From an uncultured Lactobacillus sp. (lineage in GTDB: Bacteria > Bacillota > Bacilli > Lactobacillales > Lactobacillaceae): DNA of 55,213 bases. Position 1 is the first letter of the stretch. Each line of letters opens with the position of its first letter. A model generated the notes under the pieces. It was not told where the DNA came from. It worked only from the letters and a program-made list of their open reading frames with translations, and searched no databases. Shown here in pieces: positions 17,842 to 27,283 of this stretch. The stretch lies in the NCBI GenBank assembly GCA_910589675.1, contig CAJUTO010000008.1, forward strand, positions 1-55,213. Reading direction: 5' to 3'. The translations under genes and the position numbers were made by a program.

Positions 17842-20800
17842 TTAATCTTTAAAATTAACTTGCCGAGCATTAGAAAGTAGAAATTGAATTTTGTTAGGGT
17901 TAAACCGATCACTTTGTGTCCTAACTTGAAGTAGATATATCTCACCAATCTTCAAGTTCTCACCTACTTTTTCCCAGACCTGAGGAAAAATAGTAAAGTC
18001 TTTCTCACCACTAGTATCGCTAAAAACCGCAAACGCCATATTATCACCTTTTTTTGTGGTAATTTGTTTGACTTTCATTAGCTTTCCAACTGCGATTCCT
18101 TGTTCATTGCTCTCAAAAGCCTGCAATCTTTTTGCATTATATTTTCGAGCATATTTTTGAACCGCAATAATTGGGTTAATACCAGTACTAAAACCCATTG
18201 CCTCAACTTCCATAGCTGATTTTTCAGCTGCAGTTGGCATTTTTTCTTCTTCTACTTTTGGCTCTAATGTTTCAAATAAAGATAAATTTGAGCCTGCCAT
18301 TTTTACGCTCTCAACTAAATCTTTATTTATTTTTAACAGTTCATTTCGATTAGGAGCCAGTCTATCAAAAGAGCCAGCTTTAATTAAATTTCCGACCGCA
18401 TCTACACTCAGTAAATTATTATCTATTTTCCATAGGAAATCAGTCATTGACTTAATCGGACGCTTAATTTCTAAAATTTGCTTCAATAAATCGCTTCTTA
18501 ACCCCCGAATTGCCTTTAATCCAACTAAAATTTTTCCATTCTCTAATGAAAAATCTGCTTTACTGCTTTCAATATCAGGTGGCAAAATTTTAATTCCAGC
18601 TTCTTGAGCTTGCATTAAATATTGGGCAATTTTATGTCGGTTACCCATATTGCTGTTTAACAAAGCTAAATAAAAGGCGCCTGGATAATGTACTTTAAAA
18701 TAAGCAAGCCAAAAAGCAATCTTACTATAGGCAACCGCATGGGAACGATTAAATCCATAATTAGCAAACTGTGCAATGTAGTCATAAACTTTTTCAGCAG
18801 TTTCCTTTTTACGGCCTAATTTAATTGCACCTTCAATAAACTTAGACCCTTCACGTTGAATTACATCCGCATTTTTCTTAGACATTGCACGTCTTAAAAG
18901 ATCAGCTTCTCCTAAAGAAAAACCTGCTAAAACTTGAGCTGTTTGCATAACTTGCTCTTGATAAACTAAAACTCCATAGGTGGTACCTAAAATCCTCTTT
19001 AAACTAGGATCAGGATATTGAACCCTCTCTTTTCCATGTTTTCTATTGATGAAATGATCAATATTATTTATTGGACCGGGACGGTATAAGGCATTAACTG
19101 CAACAATATCTTCAAAACTATCTGGATGAAGTTGTTCAAGTACTCGCTTAATACCGTCAGATTCAAACTGAAATACTGCATCTGTATCTCCACGCTGAAA
19201 CAAGGTAAGTGTATCTGGGTCATCTAAGGGAATTTGGTTAGGATCGATGTCAATTCCGTCTGCTCTGAGAGCTGCAACGATGTTCCCCAAAATAGTTAAG
19301 TTTCTTAATCCTAAGAAATCGATCTTTAATAAACCTAATGATTCAACATTCGATTTTGTTTGTTGAGTCACGGGGATTCCTAGAGGCCCTGCTTGTAGAC
19401 CTACTATTTCAGCCAATGAATCATCGGTAATTACTAATCCAGCCGCATGAATTGAATAATGCCTTGGTAAATTTTCTAAATGCTCAGCAGTCGCAAACAA
19501 AATTTTGCTTAAGTCATTTGTGTTCACTAGCAGTTGTAATTCTTTTGATTTTTGATAGGCCTCAGCTAAGGTAATTTTCCCCTTAGAGTGCGGAATTGCA
19601 TCTAACCAACGATACGTTTCGACCTTATTTAGTCCAAAAATACGACAAACATCCTTTAAAACTTGCTTTGCGGCTAAGGTACCAAACGTTAAAATCTGTG
19701 CCGCATGATTCATCCCGTACTTTTCAAACATATACTTAATTACTTCATCCCTGCGGTTGTCAGGAATATCTAAGTCAATATCAGGCATTTGCTGACGAGC
19801 AGGATTTAAGAAACGTTCAAACAGCAAATTATATTCGATTGGATCGACTTCAGTAATTCTCAAAGCATATGAAACAAGAGAACCTGCTGCGGATCCTCTT
19901 CCGGGACCCGTTGTAATATTGACACTATGGGCAAAATTCATTACATCCCACACAATAAGAAAATAATCATCAAATCCCATTTCGTTAATTACTCGCAATT
20001 CATAATCAAGTCTCTCTTGATATTTAGCTGGAATTTGATTATTAAATTTTTTTGCAAGACCTTCTTGAGCTAAAGAATGTAAATACTCTTTTGAAGTGGG
20101 AAATTTATTTTGTTTAAATTTAGGCAATTGCGGATCTTGAAACTTAATTTCTGCAGTACAGATTTTTCCAATTTCTTCTGCATTCTTCAATGCATCTTTA
20201 ATATCAAACTTACGATAACTTACCTGCAATTCTTCGCTATTTTTCAAATAGTGTGAGCCCGCTTGTTTAGCTAATTGTTCTATATTTTCTAAATGAGTAT
20301 TAGTTTTAATTGCTTGAAGTGTACGTCTTAAAAATTGTTCATTACGGTTAAGGTACTGTCCATCTTCTACAGCAGTTAGAGGTAAGTTAAATTGTGTAGC
20401 TAGTGAGCGAATATAATTGATATATTCTTGTTGTCCTGAATCAGCATAGACTCCCAAATACAGGAAAGATGAGCTCGGAAGACAATCTTGCAGCTTTCGT
20501 AAATAGTTTGCTCCCATTTTAGGATTATTAGTCTGCAACATTTTTATTTCACTATGTAAATTGCTTGGAGTAATTAGAATTAAATGTCCAAGATATTTTT
20601 TTAAATCTTCGAGAGTTAAAACATTTTCTTTTTCACCATTTTCAGTTAAAAGATTAACTGCACTAGACAAACGTAAAATGTTTTTATATCCCTGGTCATC
20701 TTTTGCAATTACAATGAGATCATACTTATTAGCTTCATCAATTAAACCATTAACTCTAAGTTGCATCCCTAGCAAAGGTTTAATTCCGACATCTTTTGCT

Positions 20801-20958
20801 GCCTTATAAAAATCGACCAAGCCATAAGTAATATTGATATCAGTTAAAGCAATTGCAGAATAGCCTTTTTTCTTAGCATTTTCAGCCAAATTTTTAACTT
20901 TGGTTGGACTCTCAAGTAGAGTAAAACCGCTTAAATTTTGTAAACTAACCGCTCCCAT
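17842..20958 (-). CDS. dnaE: DNA polymerase III alpha subunit DnaE
   Basis: 1038 residues, the size of Lactobacillus DnaE (not the exonuclease-bearing PolC). The N-terminal PHP domain is followed by the polymerase core, with GPGRGSAAGSLVSYALRI and the metal-binding PDIDLDIPDNRRDEVI. Then come NFTHSHAVAYS-like finger sequence (GFNRSHAVAYSKIAFWLAYFK), a helix-hairpin-helix region and a C-terminal OB fold (GDNMAFAVFSDTSGEKDFTIFPQ). In Firmicutes DnaE extends primers, mainly on the lagging strand. The PHP segment lacks an obvious full set of metal-binding histidines. Start: ATG behind AAAGGGTGAG, with a TATACT -10 element about 25 nt upstream. It is divergent from the DUF2929 gene. Confidence 0.97.
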   Translation of the reverse strand: MGAVSLQNLSGFTLLESPTKVKNLAENAKKKGYSAIALTDINITYGLVDFYKAAKDVGIKPLLGMQLRVNGLIDEANKYDLIVIAKDDQGYKNILRLSSAVNLLTENGEKENVLTLEDLKKYLGHLILITPSNLHSEIKMLQTNNPKMGANYLRKLQDCLPSSSFLYLGVYADSGQQEYINYIRSLATQFNLPLTAVEDGQYLNRNEQFLRRTLQAIKTNTHLENIEQLAKQAGSHYLKNSEELQVSYRKFDIKDALKNAEEIGKICTAEIKFQDPQLPKFKQNKFPTSKEYLHSLAQEGLAKKFNNQIPAKYQERLDYELRVINEMGFDDYFLIVWDVMNFAHSVNITTGPGRGSAAGSLVSYALRITEVDPIEYNLLFERFLNPARQQMPDIDLDIPDNRRDEVIKYMFEKYGMNHAAQILTFGTLAAKQVLKDVCRIFGLNKVETYRWLDAIPHSKGKITLAEAYQKSKELQLLVNTNDLSKILFATAEHLENLPRHYSIHAAGLVITDDSLAEIVGLQAGPLGIPVTQQTKSNVESLGLLKIDFLGLRNLTILGNIVAALRADGIDIDPNQIPLDDPDTLTLFQRGDTDAVFQFESDGIKRVLEQLHPDSFEDIVAVNALYRPGPINNIDHFINRKHGKERVQYPDPSLKRILGTTYGVLVYQEQVMQTAQVLAGFSLGEADLLRRAMSKKNADVIQREGSKFIEGAIKLGRKKETAEKVYDYIAQFANYGFNRSHAVAYSKIAFWLAYFKVHYPGAFYLALLNSNMGNRHKIAQYLMQAQEAGIKILPPDIESSKADFSLENGKILVGLKAIRGLRSDLLKQILEIKRPIKSMTDFLWKIDNNLLSVDAVGNLIKAGSFDRLAPNRNELLKINKDLVESVKMAGSNLSLFETLEPKVEEEKMPTAAEKSAMEVEAMGFSTGINPIIAVQKYARKYNAKRLQAFESNEQGIAVGKLMKVKQITTKKGDNMAFAVFSDTSGEKDFTIFPQVWEKVGENLKIGEIYLLQVRTQSDRFNPNKIQFLLSNARQVNFKD

Positions 20959-21008
20959 ATACTCACCCTTTCTGATAATTTAAGTATAGCAAATTCTATT
21001 ATCTTCGC

Positions 21009-21037
21009 TTGCTAAAACATCTTATTTTTGCTAAGAT
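21009..21037 (+). promoter_or_regulatory. Promoter of the DUF2929 gene
   Basis: TTGCTA (-35), exactly 17 nt, TAAGAT (-10), about 24 nt before the start codon. It lies in the dnaE divergent region, where a TATACT at 20983-20988 on the minus strand may serve dnaE. Confidence 0.6.
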
Positions 21038-21060
21038 ACCTAGCGAAAGAAGGAGAAATT

Positions 21061-21261
21061 ATGCGCTACATTATTACAGTGATTTGGTCATGCATTTTTT
21101 GCGAAATTATCGGTTTTATCGCTGCATCTCTAACTCAGATGCAATTTAATCCTATGCAATCTTTGATTATTGGCGCAGTCTTTGGCTTGCTCTTCGCAAT
21201 TATCATTCCTGCCATTACTGCCAAAAGTTACAAAGATAAAAGTAAGTATAGCAAACTATAA
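21061..21261 (+). CDS. DUF2929 (YjzD-type) small membrane protein
   Basis: 66 residues with two transmembrane helices: MRYIITVIWSCIFCEIIGFIAASL and a second from about residue 31 (SLIIGAVFGLLFAIIIPAIT). A short basic C-tail follows. The N-terminal pattern (MRYI..IW....E.xG) is that of the DUF2929 family of small Firmicute membrane proteins of unknown function. An upstream in-frame ATG at 21028 lies within the promoter region; the ATG at 21061 has a strong AAGGAG site, so it is preferred. It commonly neighbours dnaE. Confidence 0.85.
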   Translation: MRYIITVIWSCIFCEIIGFIAASLTQMQFNPMQSLIIGAVFGLLFAIIIPAITAKSYKDKSKYSKL

Positions 21262-21283
21262 TTAAATTAAATTTGAATATTAT

Positions 21284-21316
21284 AAAAAGCTGTTTCAATT
21301 AAGAAACAGCTTTTTT
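21284..21316. terminator. Bidirectional terminator between convergent genes
   Basis: Perfect 13-bp stem AAAAAGCTGTTTC / GAAACAGCTTTTT with an AATTAA loop. It serves the DUF2929 gene on the plus strand and the nucleotidase on the minus strand. Confidence 0.9.
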
Positions 21317-21317
21317 C

Positions 21318-22883
21318 TTAGTAAAATTTATAATTCTTACTTGTATCTACTTTAATATCATCATGAGTTAAGTACTCACTAAACATTTGAACATAATCTT
21401 GGTCAAAAATCTTTTCAATTTTATTCATACTGTAAGCTGGATAGAAACCTCCACCTAAAGCACGATAATTGTTTACGGCTAACTTATAAACCTTGTCATC
21501 TTCAAGATCTTTACCATCTAGAGTCACCTTAGTCAATCTTTGACCCACTGGCTTAGATAAATCAGCTTCGTACTTAACAGGATAGAAAAGATCAAAATGA
21601 TATAACATTGGCTTAGGTGTAATCCAACGATCGATAAATTTAATTTTACCGTCCTTGTCTTTTTCTAAGAAACCAGCTGAATATTCAATGATTTCCTTTA
21701 ATTCTTTTCCAGTAAGGTTAACAATGCAGAGTTGATTTGCATATGGGTAGTTAAGCAAAACTTCTCTCATGGTAACATTCTTTGAAAATCCATGAGCTGA
21801 TTCTGACATAATTGCAGTAGCTGAAACATCTGCACCAGTAAACCAAAGTTGCATTTGCTGGATAAGGTTAATGAATGGAGCTCCCTCAATTCTCCCCTTA
21901 ATGGCATCCTCAATTGGAGCAGGCTCAGATAAGTGAGCAATTGGTTGATCTAACCACTTTTGCGTCTCTTCATCAAGGCTCTTAACAATCTTTTCAATAG
22001 CTGGATCAGGGGCATAGTCTTTACTGTCAATTAATTCAGTAGTCATCTCATTAATCTTGACCTTACCTTTTTCATCTTTGTCAAAGTCAATAACTACTTT
22101 ACCGACAGCTTCTCCTCGATATCCGGGTTGAACAATTGCAGTATCACGAGTAACTAAGTTTAAGCGACGATGTTGGTGTCCGGTTAAAAAGACATCAATT
22201 TCAGGAATTTCAGTTAAAATCTTGTAGCCTTCATTTTCACCAGTGTGAGGCTCAGTCGCTTCTCCAGTCAAAGGGTCACTTTCAAAGCCACCATGATACA
22301 TAGCACAAAGAATATCAACTTGTGGACGTAATTTCTTAGCTAATTTAGAAAGCACATCATAGCCAGAGACAAACTTTAATCCTTTGATATGATCTTCTGA
22401 TTCCCAGTGAGAAATATATTGGGTAGTAATTCCCATAATTCCTATTTTTAGGCCAGCCTTTTCAATAATAGTGTATTCTTTACCAAAAAAAGGCACATTA
22501 GTTTCTGCATCTAAAACATTATCATTAATAAATGGCGCACGGTTATTATCAACGTAATATGACAAGTAGTCTAATCCATAATTAAAATCATGGTTTCCCA
22601 ATGCACGTGCATCATAGCCTACTTCATTATAAGCTTCAGTAAATTTACGTAATCCTTCCTCTTCAGGGAGCTTATGTGTAAAGCTAGCTAAAGGAGATCC
22701 TTGCAAACAATCTCCACTATCTGTAACTAACACATTATCTGCGCCGTATTTTTCTTTTTCACTTTTTACGACACTACTTACCCGGCTAAGTGAAATTGGT
22801 GCATCATAATTGTTTTTATCTTGATAATCAGTTGGCATTAAAAAGCCATGCGTATCACTTGAGTGTAAAATAACTAGTTTCAT
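21318..22883 (-). CDS. Metallophosphatase / 5'-nucleotidase family protein
   Basis: 521 residues of the UshA/YfkN type. The N-terminal calcineurin-like metallophosphatase domain has SSDTHGF, DSGDCLQGSP, GNHDFNYG, AMYHGG and TGHQHRR, a full two-metal set. The C-terminal 5'-nucleotidase substrate domain follows from about residue 330, including the NYRALGGG(F)YPAY signature. It should hydrolyse nucleotides or cyclic nucleotides. There is no signal peptide, so this copy is probably cytoplasmic, unlike secreted UshA. Start: ATG behind AAAGGAATAGG. The exact substrate is unknown. Confidence 0.9.
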   Translation of the reverse strand: MKLVILHSSDTHGFLMPTDYQDKNNYDAPISLSRVSSVVKSEKEKYGADNVLVTDSGDCLQGSPLASFTHKLPEEEGLRKFTEAYNEVGYDARALGNHDFNYGLDYLSYYVDNNRAPFINDNVLDAETNVPFFGKEYTIIEKAGLKIGIMGITTQYISHWESEDHIKGLKFVSGYDVLSKLAKKLRPQVDILCAMYHGGFESDPLTGEATEPHTGENEGYKILTEIPEIDVFLTGHQHRRLNLVTRDTAIVQPGYRGEAVGKVVIDFDKDEKGKVKINEMTTELIDSKDYAPDPAIEKIVKSLDEETQKWLDQPIAHLSEPAPIEDAIKGRIEGAPFINLIQQMQLWFTGADVSATAIMSESAHGFSKNVTMREVLLNYPYANQLCIVNLTGKELKEIIEYSAGFLEKDKDGKIKFIDRWITPKPMLYHFDLFYPVKYEADLSKPVGQRLTKVTLDGKDLEDDKVYKLAVNNYRALGGGFYPAYSMNKIEKIFDQDYVQMFSEYLTHDDIKVDTSKNYKFY

Positions 22884-22913
22884 TAATACCTATTCCTTTA
22901 ATCAAAAATTATA

Positions 22914-22940
22914 TAAAAAAAGACACCCCAAGGTGTCTTT
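22914..22940 (-). terminator. Rho-independent terminator of rpmF
   Basis: AAAGACACC / GGTGTCTTT 9-bp stem with a CCAA loop, followed by a T run on the minus strand, directly after the L32 stop. Confidence 0.88.
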
Positions 22941-22942
22941 AA

Positions 22943-23134
22943 TTAATCGTTATTTTGTTGCTTGTTTTCGTTAGCAACTTGACGGCCTTTGTAAAAGCCC
23001 TTTGGTGAAACGCGGTGGCTTAAACGGTATTCACCAGTAGTAGCATCGTAATGCATTGCTGGTGTGGTTAATTTAATATGACCACGACGTGAACGTTTCT
23101 TTTGCTTAGAAGTTTTTCTTGCAGGAACTGCCAT
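22943..23134 (-). CDS. rpmF: Ribosomal protein L32
   Basis: 63 residues, highly basic, with the L32 start [19 protein letters not shown]. The [30 protein letters not shown] body is typical. The zinc-binding CxxC pairs of many L32 proteins are absent, so this is the zinc-independent (C-minus) form: position HYDATTGEY has no cysteines. Start: ATG behind AAAGGAGATC. Confidence 0.96.
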   Translation of the reverse strand: MAVPARKTSKQKKRSRRGHIKLTTPAMHYDATTGEYRLSHRVSPKGFYKGRQVANENKQQNND

Positions 23135-23250
23135 TAGTTAGATCTCCTTTTTTATAGAATTGAGACTTGCGAACCTTTAAATAAACAAATTCACTAAATA
23201 CTCACGTATTTCAATGATACAATCTAAGAGCTGATAAATCAAGTCCAATC

Positions 23251-23577
23251 TTATTTTGTAGCTTCAGAATTATTAACTTTTTTTAATTCAGCTATTTGCT
23301 TATCTCTAGATTCAATTTCACTCCGATATTTATTATCTAATTCTTTCTTCTGTTTTGCTAGTGCTTTTTTTACATCGGGAGAAACTTTTTCTCCTTTGCC
23401 AATCAACAGTGACACTAAAGCACCTAATAGAAGCATAATCACTAAAACGATGATTAGAGGCATTTTAGGTTGAAAAAAGCCAAAATTAATCGCTACTGGT
23501 TCAGTATTGAGGCATGCAAAAATCACAAGCACTAAAACGATAATTAGTCCAATTACTAAATTTCTTTGCTTATTCAT
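23251..23577 (-). CDS. LapA-domain (DUF1049) membrane protein
   Basis: About 108 residues. Two transmembrane helices (NLVIGLIIVLVLVIFACLN and MPLIIVLVIMLLLGALVSLLIG) flank the TEPVAINFGFFQ loop, which is the LapA/YciS signature. A cytoplasmic coiled-coil tail (DVKKALAKQKKELDNKYRSEIESRDKQIAELKK) follows. Function in Gram-positives is unknown. Two adjacent ATG codons are possible; the second is better spaced from GGGA. The gene lies six bases before the dehydrogenase-gene end region and follows it on the same strand, probably as one transcript with rnz. Confidence 0.8.
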   Translation of the reverse strand: MNKQRNLVIGLIIVLVLVIFACLNTEPVAINFGFFQPKMPLIIVLVIMLLLGALVSLLIGKGEKVSPDVKKALAKQKKELDNKYRSEIESRDKQIAELKKVNNSEATK

Positions 23578-23586
23578 CATTCTTCC

Positions 23587-24381
23587 CTACTTTCTGCTAG
23601 CAAACTTTAGACTTGCCCAGTCACCAATACGAGGGAAAATTTGGTAAAGCTTTGCGAAGGTAGCTAAGCTTAGAGGTAAATTCAATTCACGACGGTTAGA
23701 ACCAAAGAAGTGGACTACTTGCCAAGCTACATCATCTGGATCAAGCATAAAACGTTGAACATTATTCACGTAAGATCCACTTTCATCGGCAATATTAAAG
23801 AAATTAGTATAAACTGGTCCAGGATTTACTGTCATGACCTTAACACCAAAAGGTTTCAATTCTAGACGTAAAACGTTTGAAAATTGAATAATAGCCGCCT
23901 TAGTAGCACTGTAAGCTGCAGTCTTAGTAGTTGGTACAATTCCAGCAATTGAGCCAAAATTAATAATTTGCCCTTGTTTTTGATCGATCATGATGCGCGC
24001 AACAAGACGAGTGAAGTACATCAAACCTAAAACATTGGTTTGAAACATTTCAGTCACCACTTGAGGTGAAGTCTCTAAAAATTCTTTAAAGACACCAAAA
24101 CCTGCTGCATTGACAAGATAATCAATATGGTCAACATGACTAACAATTTCATTAAAGGTACGATCAATTTGATCAGCTTTGCTAATATCTGTTGGAAATA
24201 CATATACTTCATTTCCAGAAAGCTGACGTGCTTCGTTTGCAATTTCTTCTAACTTATCTTGATGACGTGCCATCAAGATAACTGTTGCACCACGACTTGC
24301 ACTTTCTAAAGCAATTGAGCGTCCAATACCACTAGAAGCTCCTGTAACTACTACGACTTTATCCCTTAATGAATTACTCAT
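23587..24381 (-). CDS. Short-chain dehydrogenase/reductase, YqjQ-like
   Basis: 264 residues of classical SDR type. Visible are the TGASSGIG cofactor motif at about 14-21, NAAGFG, the catalytic Ser in IINFGSIAG and the YSATK catalytic pair. ARHQDK after the second strand suggests NADPH preference. The C-terminal part (PPD-like LDPDDVAWQVVHFFGSNRRELNLPL) resembles the YqjQ/DltE subgroup. The substrate is unknown. Start: ATG behind GAGGGGG. It is five bases downstream of rnz, a coupling also seen in related lactobacilli. Confidence 0.88.
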   Translation of the reverse strand: MSNSLRDKVVVVTGASSGIGRSIALESASRGATVILMARHQDKLEEIANEARQLSGNEVYVFPTDISKADQIDRTFNEIVSHVDHIDYLVNAAGFGVFKEFLETSPQVVTEMFQTNVLGLMYFTRLVARIMIDQKQGQIINFGSIAGIVPTTKTAAYSATKAAIIQFSNVLRLELKPFGVKVMTVNPGPVYTNFFNIADESGSYVNNVQRFMLDPDDVAWQVVHFFGSNRRELNLPLSLATFAKLYQIFPRIGDWASLKFASRK

Positions 24382-24385
24382 ATTA

Positions 24386-25315
24386 TTACCCCCTCAATGT
24401 GATTTCAAAATTATCTAGATCATTAGCTAAGTGAGTATGTTTAAAAATCTTTCTAGCATCATGTTCTAATTGTCTACCAGCTCTTCCAGTATAGCGAGCA
24501 GAAATGTGAGTTAAATAAAGCTCTCCAACATTATGATCTCGAGCAACTCGAGCTGCATCCAAGCAAGTTGAATGGAAGTAGCGATGAGCCATTTTTTCTT
24601 CTCCGCCATCAAATGTTGATTCATGAACTAGAACATCGGCATTATCTGCTAATTCACCAATATTGTTTGTTGGCCGAGTATCATAAATAATTGTCACAAT
24701 CCGTCCTGGACGCTCTTCTCCAAGAAAATCGCGTCCATCTAGTTTTTGCCCATCACTTAATGTAATTGTTTTTCCTGCCTTCAATTGACCAAGAAGTGGC
24801 CCATTAGGCACATTATATTCTGCCACTTTATCCATTAATAATTCACCTGGACGCGGCTTTTCAACTACACGAAAGCCAAAACTAGGTACTCGGTGATCTA
24901 AACGAGCTGTGTAGACTGCAAAAATATCATTTTCAAAAATTAAGCCATCTTCTTTTAAAACCACATACTTAATCGGATATGATACGCGAGTTTTAGAAAC
25001 TCTGAGAGAAGTTTGTACAAATTGTTCAATACCAGCTGGTCCATAAATTGTTAATGGACCACCATCGCCTTGAAAAGAACGAGATGAGAGAAAACCTGGA
25101 AGTCCAAAAATATGGTCACCATGAGTATGTGAAATAAAGATTCGCGTTACTTTTCTAGGTCTAATGTTAGTCTTTAAAATTTGATGCTGCGTTGCTTCTC
25201 CCACATCAAATAGCCATACTTCATTTAATTCGTCTAATAACTTTAGTGCGGTACAAGAAACATTTCTACTTTTTGATGGTTGCCCCGCACTTGTTCCTAA
25301 AAATTGTATTTCCAT
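24386..25315 (-). CDS. rnz: Ribonuclease Z
   Basis: 309 residues, the length of bacterial RNase Z. It has the metallo-beta-lactamase metal motif HTHGDH (in FISHTHGDHIFGLPGF), then HRVPSFGFRV, YDTRPT, VLVHESTFDGGEE and a final HISARYTGR. The enzyme trims the 3' end of tRNA precursors that lack an encoded CCA. Start: ATG behind ATAGGG. It is in an operon-like run oatA-like, rnz, SDR, lapA-like on the minus strand. Confidence 0.96.
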   Translation of the reverse strand: MEIQFLGTSAGQPSKSRNVSCTALKLLDELNEVWLFDVGEATQHQILKTNIRPRKVTRIFISHTHGDHIFGLPGFLSSRSFQGDGGPLTIYGPAGIEQFVQTSLRVSKTRVSYPIKYVVLKEDGLIFENDIFAVYTARLDHRVPSFGFRVVEKPRPGELLMDKVAEYNVPNGPLLGQLKAGKTITLSDGQKLDGRDFLGEERPGRIVTIIYDTRPTNNIGELADNADVLVHESTFDGGEEKMAHRYFHSTCLDAARVARDHNVGELYLTHISARYTGRAGRQLEHDARKIFKHTHLANDLDNFEITLRG

Positions 25316-25328
25316 GAAAACCCTATTT

Positions 25329-27254
25329 CTAATATTTTCCTTTAGTAACTAAAATTTTAGTTATATAGGCACTATAAAATTTCGATCCTTCTGGAGTTGG
25401 ATGTGTATGATCATCGTAGAACCAATCTTGATGACTACCAGCAAACTCATGCCACTTAATAATAGTTAAGTTGGGATATTTTTTCGTTGCTGCATCTAAT
25501 TCACTATTAACTTGATCTTGCCAATCACGCGTTGGGACATGAGTATTAACCCAAAAAACATGTCTCTTTGGACCAATAATTTGCATTAAGTGATCAAGTT
25601 CTTGAGGTTGAAAAGCCCCATTCGTTCCTAAACCAATTAACACATTATCATTTAAAGCACCCTTTGCTTTGTATTGTTCAAAAAGCGGAATAGTATCACC
25701 CAATTGTCTAGAAACAGCGGCATCAATAATTAAATGTGGCATCATTTTTTGCAGATTTTGACTAGAACCAGCCATTACTGAATCTCCAATTGCAGTCACG
25801 TGAATTTTTTGTGCTAGTTGTAAATCAACTTGGGAAATTCCATATTTCTCAAAATCCTGATTTACTGGTTTAGTAGCTGCTGCTTCCTTAGCTTGTTTTA
25901 CAAGAGCAGCTTTTGAAGTTGATGCTGTTTTCTTTCTAGACTGAGCTTCCTTAATTAATTTCTGATTATTCTTTAGCTGCTTACTACGATTTGATTTAAT
26001 TTGCTTAGCTAGTTGAGAGTGATTGGGATTTTCCGCTTTGACAGTAGGCGCTTTTAAAATTCCAAAACTACCTAGAATAAAAACTATTATTCCTGTTGCA
26101 AAAAGTATTTTTGCTTGATAGTGTTTTGCTCGTAAATTTAGTGCCTTAGTTAAGAATTGACGCATTTTTTCCCAGTCAATTCGGCCAAATGGTTTTTCAA
26201 TAAAACGATAACTAAGTTCAGCAATTATCAAAATTAAAATAACTTCAATTAAATGATATAAAACTACATGATCGGCAATATCTTTAACCTTATCTTCAAA
26301 GAAGATCATTACTGGAAATTGATATAAGTAAATTCCATACGAACGTGAGCCAATCCACTTAAATACTGGATTAGTTAACCACTTGTTCCAGCTACTACCT
26401 GGATGAGCAATAATTCCGACAAAAATCGTTGTTACTAGTGAAAATAAGAACATCCCTCCGCGGTAAGCAAATGCTTTTTGCGGATTAAAAATTGGACTCG
26501 TTGCCATTAGTAAGATACCCACTAAGGCTATTGCTCCAACAATATTTAAGAACCAGTGATCTCTTTTCTCTAGATTTTCATTTAACTTCCAAGTTGGCCA
26601 AATAACTGCCAGCATTGCCCCTAAGCCAAGAGAGAAAAATCTTGTATCAGTTCCATAGTAAATTCTACTTGTATCTACACCGGGCTTAAATAAAAATGCC
26701 ATTTCTAAAGCAGAAAATAAAGTTAAGGCCGTAACAATCCAAAAAATTACCTTTTTCTTTTTAGCAAATCTAACTAGTAAAAAGATTATTAGTGGCCAAA
26801 TAATGTAAAACTGACCCTCAATTGACATAGTCCATAAATGAATAAATGGCGATTCATTAGCCGCAAACCGTTCAAAATAGCTTTGGCCGTTCTTTATTTG
26901 CCAAAAATTATAGACATTCAGTAAATTAGTAACGACGATTTGATTCAGCTTCGCTAGAAGATTCTGCTGAAAAAGTAAGATATACGCACTACATCCCCAC
27001 AGCAGTGTAATCATTTGCGGGTATAACTTCTTTATTCGCCTGATGTAAAAAGCTTTGAAGTTATACTCTCCCCGCTCCTCATAGGCATGAAACATGTGGT
27101 CTGTAACTAAATAACCCGATAATACTAAAAATATCGGTACTCCTAGATATCCACCCATAAACTGGTTTGGATTAAGGTGATATAGAATTACTCCAATAAC
27201 AGCTAGAGCACGAAGTCCGGCATAACCTGTAATAAAGCGGTTCTTTTTATTCAA
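25329..27254 (-). CDS. OatA-like peptidoglycan O-acetyltransferase
   Basis: 641 residues. The N-terminal acyltransferase-3 domain (FITGYAGLRALAVIGVILYHLNP onward) has about ten transmembrane segments. A basic Lys/Ser linker leads to a C-terminal outside SGNH esterase-type domain with GDSVMAGSS (Ser), LGTNGAF and DDHTHPTPEG (Asp/His). This two-domain form acetylates muramic acid and gives lysozyme resistance. A TTG at 27278 opens the frame, but GGGAG eight bases before the TTG at 27254 makes the latter the better start. It follows obg by about 30 nt. Confidence 0.88.
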   Translation of the reverse strand: MNKKNRFITGYAGLRALAVIGVILYHLNPNQFMGGYLGVPIFLVLSGYLVTDHMFHAYEERGEYNFKAFYIRRIKKLYPQMITLLWGCSAYILLFQQNLLAKLNQIVVTNLLNVYNFWQIKNGQSYFERFAANESPFIHLWTMSIEGQFYIIWPLIIFLLVRFAKKKKVIFWIVTALTLFSALEMAFLFKPGVDTSRIYYGTDTRFFSLGLGAMLAVIWPTWKLNENLEKRDHWFLNIVGAIALVGILLMATSPIFNPQKAFAYRGGMFLFSLVTTIFVGIIAHPGSSWNKWLTNPVFKWIGSRSYGIYLYQFPVMIFFEDKVKDIADHVVLYHLIEVILILIIAELSYRFIEKPFGRIDWEKMRQFLTKALNLRAKHYQAKILFATGIIVFILGSFGILKAPTVKAENPNHSQLAKQIKSNRSKQLKNNQKLIKEAQSRKKTASTSKAALVKQAKEAAATKPVNQDFEKYGISQVDLQLAQKIHVTAIGDSVMAGSSQNLQKMMPHLIIDAAVSRQLGDTIPLFEQYKAKGALNDNVLIGLGTNGAFQPQELDHLMQIIGPKRHVFWVNTHVPTRDWQDQVNSELDAATKKYPNLTIIKWHEFAGSHQDWFYDDHTHPTPEGSKFYSAYITKILVTKGKY

Positions 27255-27283
27255 AAGTCTTACTCCCAACTTTTTCAAATTTT

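Noticed and set aside
17842-20958. DnaE considered as PolC
   Set aside because: It lacks the inserted exonuclease domain and the length (about 1430 residues) of PolC.
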